Positions 1 to 5,799 of a stretch of 8,685 nucleotides of DNA are shown piece by piece. Position 1 is the stretch's first letter; the number at the start of each line of letters is the position of its first letter. The position numbers and the translations under genes are program-made. Source of the DNA: an uncultured Flavobacteriaceae bacterium (GTDB taxonomy: Bacteria; Bacteroidota; Bacteroidia; Flavobacteriales; Flavobacteriaceae); NCBI GenBank assembly GCA_937901915.1, contig CALGUD010000085.1, forward strand, positions 1-8,685. Direction: 5' to 3'. The notes under the pieces were generated by a model that was not told the DNA's origin, searched no databases, and worked only from the letters and a program-made list of their open reading frames with translations.

Positions 1-1340
1 TTTGCTTCCGGGTTGTCAATGAACTGTTCATTTTCAGGATCCCAGTTTAATTTACGTGAGAATTGCATAGCGATATCACTGATCAGGCAAACAGTACAAG
101 CCTTATGTCCTATTTCAATAGGTGAAACAGGGGCCTTTCTAGTCTTAATGCAATCTAACCAGTTACCGTGCTGATCATCTATTTTTTCCAGGTGGATTTC
201 GTTCGCCCCAATAACCGATTCCAATATTTTAGGATCCGAAGCGTTGAGGGCTTTTGTGCTTTTTTCCTTATCAACAGGATCAGAAGCTGAAGCCGCATAA
301 TCTCCCCTTGAAACAAAGATCCAGCCATCTTCCCCTATATATTGTACGCCGTTGGGATATCCGCCACTGGTATAAACCGTAATACCGTTTTTGTATTCAT
401 GCTTTACAAAGAAATCTCCATGAACGTTCCACAATCCGGATTTTGGAAATTCAGCCAGAGCCTCTACTGAAATGGGCCCGGTCAATTCCGTGTTCATTCC
501 CCATGCAGCAGAATCATAATGATGTTGTCCCCAACCTGTAATCATACCTGCACCATAACTACGGATCCTTAACCAACCCGGCCTACCGTAATCATTTTGC
601 GGATGCACGCCAATTTCGGTATAAGGTACTTCCGGGGTAGAGCCCAGCCACATATCAAAATTAAGATTGGCTGGAACTGGCATGGGAGGTGCTTCCGGGC
701 CGGCCGGATCTCCGGGAAGTCCGATTTTAACAGTATGTATTTTCCCAATTCTACCGTTTCTTACTAATTCCGCAGCAACTCTAAACTGGGGCATGGCTCT
801 TTGCTGGGTACCTACTTGTAAAATAATGTTATTTTCCTGTACTGCTGCACGTAACTGTTGTCCTTCCTTGATGGTCAGGGATGTGGGTTTTTGAAGGTAG
901 ATATCCTTCCCGGCAATAGCTGCTTCCATGGCTGGTTGCGAATGCCAATGATCCGGTGTACTTATTATAACTGCATCAATATCCTTGTTCAACAACATTT
1001 CCCGGTAATCTTCGTACATTTTGGTATCCATATAGTTGGCTTTACCCGTTTTTTCTTTATAATACCCGTCAACCAAAGCCTTGGCATCATTCAATCGCCT
1101 GGAATCTACATCACATACGGCCATAAACCTGGTAGAATCATAGCGAATGGTATCCGGAATATCATGCACACGTGCAATACGTCCACAGCCAATCTGGCCT
1201 ATATTGATTTTGTTACTTGGTGCATTCTTACCAAAAACACTGGCAGGTACTATACTAGGTATGCCTGCCAATAAAAAAGATGAGGCCGTTGCTTTTGATG
1301 AAGTTTGAATAAAACTTCTTCGGGATATTGATTTTTTCAT
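1..1340 (-). CDS. Tat-exported Gfo/Idh/MocA family oxidoreductase, C-terminus cut by window edge
   Basis: The reverse-strand frame is open from ATG at 1340 to the left edge (446 codons), so the C-terminal end is missing. The N-terminus carries a twin-arginine signal, SRRSFIQ (residues 6-12), followed by a hydrophobic stretch to about residue 36, which predicts export to the periplasm. A Rossmann dinucleotide-binding motif follows, IGQIGCGRIA (47-56). YLQKP (148-152) is the family's E-K-P signature with Q for E, keeping the lysine; GWGQHHYDSAAWG (269-281) is the substrate-side helix with the usual His pair. The family oxidises or reduces sugars and related polyols with NAD(P). It starts 18 bp after the DUF6807 gene on the same strand, so the two are probably co-transcribed. 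Such pairs are common in Bacteroidota glycan loci; the substrate cannot be told from sequence. Confidence 0.92.
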   Translation of the reverse strand, partial: MKKSISRRSFIQTSSKATASSFLLAGIPSIVPASVFGKNAPSNKINIGQIGCGRIARVHDIPDTIRYDSTRFMAVCDVDSRRLNDAKALVDGYYKEKTGKANYMDTKMYEDYREMLLNKDIDAVIISTPDHWHSQPAMEAAIAGKDIYLQKPTSLTIKEGQQLRAAVQENNIILQVGTQQRAMPQFRVAAELVRNGRIGKIHTVKIGLPGDPAGPEAPPMPVPANLNFDMWLGSTPEVPYTEIGVHPQNDYGRPGWLRIRSYGAGMITGWGQHHYDSAAWGMNTELTGPISVEALAEFPKSGLWNVHGDFFVKHEYKNGITVYTSGGYPNGVQYIGEDGWIFVSRGDYAASASDPVDKEKSTKALNASDPKILESVIGANEIHLEKIDDQHGNWLDCIKTRKAPVSPIEIGHKACTVCLISDIAMQFSRKLNWDPENEQFIDNPEA

Positions 1341-1358
1341 TATATAGATGGTTGGTTA

Positions 1359-2318
1359 CTATTGCTTTGCATATCCTTTCCACAAGCTTTCTGCTTTTTC
1401 CGGTGTTATTTTACCATTAAAAACGGCCAGCCGGTAATTTAAAGTATAGGTTTTCCCCGGTTCAAGAAGCCAGTCCGTATTTTTTGTAGGGGAAAAATTA
1501 GCGAAAACATCACCTCTGTCTTTATCATTTACCGGCCATATCCGGAGTGGTTCCGGGTGATTAAAATTTTCGGGATGCGACATCATAACCACGCCACCGT
1601 AATCGCTCCCCAATTCACCCTGTACAATACACCATTTGGCAGGAGTACTATCAGCATTCAGCCTTGTTTTTCCTTCAGAAGATAGTATTTCGCTATTATT
1701 TTTGTGCCATTCCTCTGTAGCACGCCATCCAAAACCGGCATACCTGTATTCCAGTATTTTAAATGGCTCATCGGTAGCACAGTTATACTCCAGTTTAAAA
1801 TCTACTATATAATAATTTTCATCCGGTTGGTGAACCCGTACAGTTTGTAACTCATTTAAAGCGATTTTTTCTGCACCGTTTTTTAAAACCACGTGCTCAT
1901 GTAAAGCCTGGTATTCGGCTACTCCTTCATATTTTGATGTGGATTTAAAACCTCCGAAGCGTACTGTCCCTTCTTTTTTTACAAGATTCCAGAAATCCAG
2001 CGTATCCCCTTCAAATAATACATGGGTCCAGGGGTTCCAAATACCGTAATGATGATAATGGTCATCAGGCTGTATCCGCGTTAAAACATGTCCGCTGATT
2101 GTTTTCAGGGGATGAATGAATCCGCTTCTCTGGTATGAAGAATCAACATCTTCGGGCGGATACATTGTTGCATACTGATAGGATAAAAGCGATTTTTGAT
2201 TTATTTCAATCGTTAATTTTTCACTGTCTTTAACAAGGTTAACTTCCAGTTGTGTTTTCTGTGCTTTACAGCTAAAAGCGAAGCCGATTACAAGAAGAAT
2301 TAGTATAGTATTTTTCAT
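1359..2318 (-). CDS. DUF6807 (PmoA-like) family protein, probable lipoprotein
   Basis: A 319-residue protein with a hydrophobic N-terminus ending in a lipobox-like FAFSC (Cys17), so it is probably a lipid-anchored envelope protein. Family hallmarks are RSGFIHPLKTISGHVLT (64-80), the histidine-rich DHYHHYGIW (86-94), and MSHPENFNHPEPLRIWP (246-262). Such proteins are often labelled methane oxygenase PmoA in databases, but they are unrelated to methane oxidation; they sit in sugar-utilisation loci beside Gfo/Idh/MocA oxidoreductases, as here. Catalytic activity is not established from sequence; the conserved His cluster suggests metal or substrate binding (inference). The start at 2318 gives a complete signal peptide. 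No Shine-Dalgarno is visible, which is normal in this phylum. A palindromic operator candidate lies 37 bp upstream. Confidence 0.85.
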   Translation of the reverse strand: MKNTILILLVIGFAFSCKAQKTQLEVNLVKDSEKLTIEINQKSLLSYQYATMYPPEDVDSSYQRSGFIHPLKTISGHVLTRIQPDDHYHHYGIWNPWTHVLFEGDTLDFWNLVKKEGTVRFGGFKSTSKYEGVAEYQALHEHVVLKNGAEKIALNELQTVRVHQPDENYYIVDFKLEYNCATDEPFKILEYRYAGFGWRATEEWHKNNSEILSSEGKTRLNADSTPAKWCIVQGELGSDYGGVVMMSHPENFNHPEPLRIWPVNDKDRGDVFANFSPTKNTDWLLEPGKTYTLNYRLAVFNGKITPEKAESLWKGYAKQ

Positions 2319-2355
2319 TGTTGGTTATGTTAATCAATAAATATAATAATATTAC

Positions 2356-2369
2356 CGCAATCGATTGCG
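2356..2369. promoter_or_regulatory. LacI-family-like operator palindrome
   Basis: CGCAATCGATTGCG is a perfect 14-bp palindrome in the 174-bp gap between divergent sugar-type genes. The central CG and symmetric AAT/ATT arms match the general form of LacI-family operators (compare the AATCGATT core of Cra/ScrR-type sites). It lies 37 bp from the DUF6807 start and 123 bp from the plus-strand oxidoreductase start, so it most plausibly controls the minus-strand operon. The palindrome is seen directly; the family assignment is inference. Confidence 0.6.
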
Positions 2370-2492
2370 AAAACAATTGATAAGAATGATAAGATTTTGT
2401 TAAAATTTTAAGTTATATTCAACTATCATTGTTTTGGCTTAGTATCTTTAAGGTTAAAACAGTTTAATTTTAACCAATTAAATGAAGTACAT

Positions 2493-3578
2493 ATGGAAAG
2501 CAGACGTTCATTTATAAAAAAATCAGGCCTGTTTATGGCTGCGAGCACTATGCCTTTTCCGGCTTTTCTAAAGTTTCAACAAAAGAAAAAACTGGGAGTA
2601 GCTTTAGTGGGACTCGGATATTACAGTAGGGATCTTTTGGCTCCGGCTTTACAGCTTACAGAGCATTGTGAACTTAAAGGTATTGTTACCGGTTCTCCTG
2701 AAAAAATACCAGTTTGGCAGAAAAAGTATGGTATAAAAGACAAAAATGTGTATAACTATGATAATATGCATACCATTGCCAACAATAAGGAAATTGACAT
2801 TGTATATATTGTTTTGCCCAATGCTTTACATAAAAAGTTTACAATTATAGGCGCTGAAGCAGGAAAACATGTATGGTGTGAAAAACCTATGGCTATTACA
2901 GTAGAGGAGTGTCAGGAAATGATAAATGCCTGTAATAAAAATAAAGTACAGTTAACCATCGGCTATAGAATGCAACATGAGCCGGTTACCCAAACCATTA
3001 TTGAATGGGCTAATAAGAAACCTTACGGCGATATAAAAACACTAAATGCTGAAGCCGGGTTTTATAACAGTGCATCGGATCCAGATCATTGGAAAATAAA
3101 TACAGAACTGGGTGGAGGTGCTATGTTTGATATGGGTGTATATCCGTTAAATGCAGTACGGTATTCTACAGGCCTGGAGCCCGTATCGGTAAGTGCAATT
3201 ATGGAAAATTCCCGTCCTGATATTTTTACTGCTGATGAAACCACACTTTTTAATCTTGAATTTCCGAACGGGATAAAAGCAAACTGTAAAACTTCTTTTG
3301 CAGCCAATCTTAATACTTTGCAGGTGGATTGCGATAACGGATGGTATAAGTTAAAACCTTTCCAGGCATACAGTGGTGTACAGGGAGAAACAAGTGATGG
3401 TAAAATTTTAAAACCTTTTCAGGGAAATCAACAAGCAAAACAAATGGATGAAGATGCCCTTGCCATTAAAAACAAAACAGCGCCTCTAGTTCCCGGAGAA
3501 GAGGGAATGAAGGACATAAGGGTAGTAGAAGCCATATTTAAATCCGCTGAAGAAAGTGGGAAACGAATTACTATATAA
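2493..3578 (+). CDS. Tat-exported Gfo/Idh/MocA oxidoreductase, glucose-fructose oxidoreductase type
   Basis: A complete 361-residue NAD(P)-dependent oxidoreductase. A twin-arginine signal, SRRSFIKK (3-10), and hydrophobic segment to about residue 27 predict periplasmic location. The Rossmann motif is VGLGYYS (39-45). The signature CEKP (129-132) supplies the catalytic lysine (Lys131), and GGGAMFDMGVYPLNAVRY (207-224) carries the Asp213/Tyr217 pair typical of the glucose-fructose oxidoreductase branch. It is shorter than, and only distantly similar to, the partial oxidoreductase at the left edge, so this is not a recent duplication. It is transcribed divergently from the DUF6807 operon and may share its sugar-responsive control. 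The ATG at 2493 opens directly into the Tat signal; the upstream ATG at 2482 is in another frame. No terminator is evident after the stop. Confidence 0.93.
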   Translation: MESRRSFIKKSGLFMAASTMPFPAFLKFQQKKKLGVALVGLGYYSRDLLAPALQLTEHCELKGIVTGSPEKIPVWQKKYGIKDKNVYNYDNMHTIANNKEIDIVYIVLPNALHKKFTIIGAEAGKHVWCEKPMAITVEECQEMINACNKNKVQLTIGYRMQHEPVTQTIIEWANKKPYGDIKTLNAEAGFYNSASDPDHWKINTELGGGAMFDMGVYPLNAVRYSTGLEPVSVSAIMENSRPDIFTADETTLFNLEFPNGIKANCKTSFAANLNTLQVDCDNGWYKLKPFQAYSGVQGETSDGKILKPFQGNQQAKQMDEDALAIKNKTAPLVPGEEGMKDIRVVEAIFKSAEESGKRITI

Positions 3579-3615
3579 GCAATAAACGATATTTAAAAGC
3601 ATCTGATCCGATTTA

Positions 3616-3647
3616 TTTTTGATTTTATAAATTTTTTCCGTAATTTG
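3616..3647 (+). promoter_or_regulatory. Candidate Bacteroidota promoter for the small membrane ORF
   Basis: TTTTTG (3616-3621) and TAATTTG (3641-3647) are separated by 19 bp, resembling the -33 TTTG / -7 TAnnTTTG promoter of this phylum, though the -7 box is one base short of consensus. Transcription would begin near 3653, about 60 nt before the small ORF. Prediction from sequence only. Confidence 0.4.
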
Positions 3648-3711
3648 TATTCTATAATATGCCCCATAATTATACATCCAATAGAGATTATTAACTTTAA
3701 ATATTTCAATT

Positions 3712-3855
3712 ATGGGCACAACACCGTCATCGTCATCATCAACTCATGACTCACCGGTTTTATTATTCTTTTTAAGAGTGACAGTTTTTATTTTGCTGGC
3801 TATTTTAGGATCTGTGGTCCTGTCAGTTATATTATCAATTTTTAATGTATTTTAA
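3712..3855 (+). CDS. Small single-pass membrane protein, 47 residues (unrecognised)
   Basis: ATG at 3712 opens 47 codons ending at TAA 3853-3855. The product has a Ser/Thr-rich, polar N-terminus (MGTTPSSSSSTHDSP) and then one long hydrophobic segment (about residues 16-46: VLLFFLRVTVFILLAILGSV and on), with one arginine at its start. This is the layout of a single-pass small membrane protein. I do not recognise a family. Supporting it as a gene: a plausible promoter upstream, a terminator at 3962-3987, and TCA/TCG serine codons unlike the surrounding AT-rich spacer. The start codon lies inside a potential 9-bp stem (see findings). A purely chance ORF remains possible. Confidence 0.5.
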   Translation: MGTTPSSSSSTHDSPVLLFFLRVTVFILLAILGSVVLSVILSIFNVF

Positions 3856-3906
3856 TAGGTAAAACTTTACTTTTAAAAGACTTTGTACTGGTTTCAGGTT
3901 TCAATT

Positions 3907-3939
3907 TTTTTTGAGACATGGGCAACTGCCCTCAAAAAA
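3907..3939. repeat. A/T-flanked hairpin (possible terminator or RNA structure)
   Basis: TTTTTTGAG (3907-3915) and CTCAAAAAA (3931-3939) are perfect 9-bp inverted arms, with a nested GGGC-AACT-GCCC hairpin (3920-3931) that shares its last C with the outer stem. Plus-strand RNA lacks a trailing U-run because the T tract is on the 5' side. Read on the minus strand, the T-run (3934-3939) is likewise on the 5' side. It may be a processing or stability element after the small ORF. Confidence 0.4.
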
Positions 3940-3961
3940 CAACTGAATGCATAAAAATATT

Positions 3962-3987
3962 GCGAGAGCTAAACTCTCGCTTTTTTT
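3962..3987 (+). terminator. Intrinsic terminator
   Basis: GCGAGAG (3962-3968), loop CTAAA, CTCTCGC (3974-3980), then seven T. A 7-bp GC-rich stem followed by a U-run is a textbook rho-independent terminator. It closes the transcript of the small ORF and insulates the Crp/Fnr gene that starts 70 bp later. Confidence 0.88.
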
Positions 3988-4057
3988 ATTTCAAGCAGAT
4001 GACTTCCGGGGTTTATTTAAAGATTATAGATAATAATCATAAGTTATATTTTATATT

Positions 4058-4690
4058 ATGATTGAAGAACTACAGCAAAACTTTGGCTACCTTTTTGAAG
4101 AGGAATTATTACAGGACATAAACAGTTCCGGTGTATTTAAAGAAGTGCCGGCAGGATTTAAGTTGATGGAAATAGGTGAGTATATTAAATCCATGCCATT
4201 ACTGGTAAGCGGCTCAATAAAAATATTACGGGAAGACACTAATGGCGATGAACTTCTTCTTTATTACATAGAACGTGGCGATACCTGTGCCATGACACTT
4301 TCCTGTTGTATCGGGCAGGCAAAAAGCCAGATCCGGGCCGTTGCTGAAACTGACACCAGGCTGATTATGGTACCTGTTCAGAAAATGGAAGAATGGATGG
4401 GGAAATACAAAAGCTGGCAGAATTTTATCATTCAAAGTTATCATAGCAGGATGATGGAACTCCTGGAAGCGGTAGATACCATTGCCTTTTTGAAAATGGA
4501 TGAACGTATTTTAAAATACCTGCAGGATAAAGCAAAGGTAATAGGGAATGATGAAATACCCGTTACCCACCAGGAAATTGCACACGATTTACACACTTCA
4601 AGGGTAGTTGTCTCCCGCCTTTTAAAAAAACTTGAAAACCTGGGGAAAATCCACCTTCACCGTAATCATATCACAATAGTGGATTTATAA
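4058..4690 (+). CDS. Crp/Fnr family transcriptional regulator with C-x5-C-C cluster
   Basis: A 210-residue regulator of normal Crp/Fnr length. Residues about 10-125 form the cyclic-nucleotide-binding-like beta-roll (GFKLMEIGEYIKSMPLLVSG, then IKILRED), about 126-150 the dimer helix, and about 165-197 the winged helix-turn-helix (EIPVTHQEIAHDLHTSRVVV onward). In the roll, where Crp proteins carry a phosphate-binding cassette, this one reads GDTCAMTLSCCIG (74-86) with Cys77, Cys83 and Cys84 and without the usual R-S cAMP contacts. It is therefore unlikely to bind cAMP, and a thiol or persulfide-based signal is plausible (inference). The next genes handle reactive sulfur, and two of their promoters carry a GTAAC-N4-GTTAC palindrome of the 14-bp half-site spacing used by FNR-type proteins. 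No such site precedes its own gene. The start follows an AT-rich leader without a Shine-Dalgarno. Confidence 0.93.
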   Translation: MIEELQQNFGYLFEEELLQDINSSGVFKEVPAGFKLMEIGEYIKSMPLLVSGSIKILREDTNGDELLLYYIERGDTCAMTLSCCIGQAKSQIRAVAETDTRLIMVPVQKMEEWMGKYKSWQNFIIQSYHSRMMELLEAVDTIAFLKMDERILKYLQDKAKVIGNDEIPVTHQEIAHDLHTSRVVVSRLLKKLENLGKIHLHRNHITIVDL

Positions 4691-4696
4691 ACACTA

Positions 4697-4715
4697 TGTA
4701 ACCTATGTTACTGTA
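4697..4715 (+). promoter_or_regulatory. Crp/Fnr-type operator upstream of tauE-like gene
   Basis: TGTAAC-CTAT-GTTAC-TGTA: a perfect inverted repeat GTAAC-N4-GTTAC (4698-4711), flanked by bases also shared with the site at 5726-5744. The 14-bp, N4-spaced form is typical of FNR-type operators. Its centre (4704.5) is 29.5 bp before the -7 element, about -41 from the expected start, the class II activator position. A tandem CTATGTAAC/CTATGTTAC reading of the same bases is also possible. Confidence 0.75.
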
Positions 4716-4733
4716 GGCTTCTGTTTATACCCT

Positions 4734-4741
4734 TAATTTTG
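4734..4741 (+). promoter_or_regulatory. -7 promoter element of the tauE-like gene
   Basis: TAATTTTG is an exact match to the Bacteroidota -7 consensus TAnnTTTG. It lies 22 bp after the palindrome, and no clear TTG is seen at -33, as expected for an activator-dependent promoter. Transcription would start near 4746, some 20 nt before the ATG at 4766. Confidence 0.65.
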
Positions 4742-4765
4742 ACCTTAGTAAAAGGTGATAATACG

Positions 4766-5569
4766 ATGGATATAATAGAAATTTTCGGTTACTTCGGCGC
4801 ACTTTTAATAGGTGTAGTATTAGGCCTCATAGGTGGGGGAGGGTCTATACTGACAGTTCCTGTTTTAGTATACCTGTTATTTATTAACCCGGTCACTGCT
4901 ACAGCCTATTCACTGTTTGTAGTAGGTGTTTCTTCGCTTATAGGTGCGTTCCAGAATATTAAGAAAGGATTGGTGGATTTTAAAACAGCCATTGTTTTTT
5001 CTATTCCGGCCTTTATTGCAGTGTATGCTACCCGGAAGTATTTAATACCTGTTATCCCAGATACTTTATTTAGTATCGGCAGCTTTACAGTAACCAAAGA
5101 TATAGCGATCATGATATTCTTTGCCATTATTATGATAGTAGCCTCTGTGTTCATGGTACGTGGTAAATGTCCGCATTGTGATAATGATAACGATATTGTG
5201 GTTTATAATTACCCCCTGATAATCCTGGAAGGTATAGTGGTGGGGGTACTTACGGGTATAGTCGGTGCCGGGGGAGGGTTTTTAATTATTCCTGCTTTGG
5301 TAATGATGGCTAAGTTGCCCATGAAAAAAGCAGTGGCCACCTCGTTGCTGATTATTTCCATAAAATCACTCATCGGTTTTATTGGTGATATTGAAAACCT
5401 TGATATTGACTGGAATTTTCTGTCAACATTTACTGCTTTATCAGTAGCCGGGATCTTTTTAGGAACCTATTTATCAAAATACATCAATGGAAATAAATTA
5501 AAAATAGCATTCGGATGGTTTACATTACTTATGGGAATCTATATTGTGATTAAGGAAATAACCGGTTAA
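4766..5569 (+). CDS. TauE/SafE family sulfite/organosulfur exporter
   Basis: A 267-residue polytopic inner-membrane protein with the duplicated TauE/SafE core: GLIGGGGSILTVPVLVY (20-36) and GIVGAGGGFLIIPALVMM (164-181) are the internal repeat motifs. The family exports sulfite, sulfoacetate and related sulfur anions. The central loop holds a CPHC motif (135-138) in GKCPHCDNDND, an unusual thiol pair that could bind metal or react with persulfide (inference). I chose ATG 4766 over the in-frame TTG at 4739: the TTG overlaps the promoter's -7 box, and AAAGGTG (4751-4757) gives a rare good Shine-Dalgarno at proper distance from 4766. Its position between the Cys-rich regulator and the persulfide dioxygenase matches the tauE gene of the cst and bigR operons. 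Confidence 0.93.
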   Translation: MDIIEIFGYFGALLIGVVLGLIGGGGSILTVPVLVYLLFINPVTATAYSLFVVGVSSLIGAFQNIKKGLVDFKTAIVFSIPAFIAVYATRKYLIPVIPDTLFSIGSFTVTKDIAIMIFFAIIMIVASVFMVRGKCPHCDNDNDIVVYNYPLIILEGIVVGVLTGIVGAGGGFLIIPALVMMAKLPMKKAVATSLLIISIKSLIGFIGDIENLDIDWNFLSTFTALSVAGIFLGTYLSKYINGNKLKIAFGWFTLLMGIYIVIKEITG

Positions 5570-5610
5570 ATTGTTACTAACTCCGAGCAAAAGAATGGAA
5601 AATTAAAGCT

Positions 5611-5666
5611 CCTTCCCCTTCCGATAATTATCGGAACAGGGGAAGGTGGCATGATGACGGAAGGGG
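5611..5666. repeat. Palindromic REP-like intergenic element
   Basis: CCTTCCCC (5611-5618) pairs with GGGGAAGG (5639-5646), enclosing the perfect 18-bp palindrome TTCCGATAATTATCGGAA (5619-5636). Together they form an approximately 15-bp stem with a 2-nt bulge. A further CGGAAGGGG (5658-5666) can instead pair with CCCCTTCCG (5615-5623), giving two mutually exclusive folds. GC content and style differ from the surrounding DNA and resemble short palindromic repeats dispersed between Bacteroidota genes. There is no U-run, so it is not a standard terminator. Confidence 0.6.
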
Positions 5667-5725
5667 TAAATAGGATCAAATTTCAATTCTGACGTTTGGG
5701 AGAGTAGAGCTGAAATGAATCCCTT

Positions 5726-5744
5726 TGTAACAAAGGTTACTGTA
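5726..5744 (+). promoter_or_regulatory. Crp/Fnr-type operator upstream of persulfide dioxygenase gene
   Basis: TGTAAC-AAAG-GTTAC-TGTA: the second copy of the palindrome GTAAC-N4-GTTAC (5727-5740). It shares the leading T and trailing TGTA with the copy at 4697-4715 but has a different N4 centre, as expected for a protein-binding site and not a recent duplication. It overlaps another inverted repeat, CCTTTG-TAA-CAAAGG (5722-5736). The palindrome is directly visible; binding by the Crp/Fnr protein encoded at 4058 is inferred. Confidence 0.75.
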
Positions 5745-5762
5745 AAAGCAAAAAACAAGTAA

Positions 5763-5770
5763 TAATTTTA
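5763..5770 (+). promoter_or_regulatory. -7 promoter element of the persulfide dioxygenase gene
   Basis: TAATTTTA matches TAnnTTTG at all but the last base. It begins 22 bp after the palindrome, the same spacing as in the tauE-like promoter, and predicts a start near 5775 and a leader of about 25 nt before ATG 5800. Confidence 0.6.
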
Positions 5771-5799
5771 CATCAAATAATAAACTTAAAAACATATAG

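Noticed and set aside
667..1274. Two plus-strand ORFs (667-894 and 858-1274)
   Set aside because: They lie antisense to the clearly conserved Gfo/Idh/MocA gene on the minus strand, which is open over the whole stretch and has all family motifs. Their translations show no family features.
3486..3719. Minus-strand ORF of 77 codons
   Set aside because: It overlaps the 3' end of the plus-strand oxidoreductase and the AT-rich spacer; composition is Tyr/Ile/Asn-rich as expected for chance translation of AT-rich DNA.
4045..4052. TATATTTT as a -7 box giving a leaderless mRNA for the Crp/Fnr gene
   Set aside because: The match is weak, the surrounding DNA is AT-only so such boxes are expected by chance, and no -33 partner was found.
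4739..4765. TTG start adding nine residues to the TauE/SafE protein
   Set aside because: The TTG is part of the -7 promoter box TAATTTTG, and a Shine-Dalgarno-like AAAGGTG sits correctly for the ATG at 4766.
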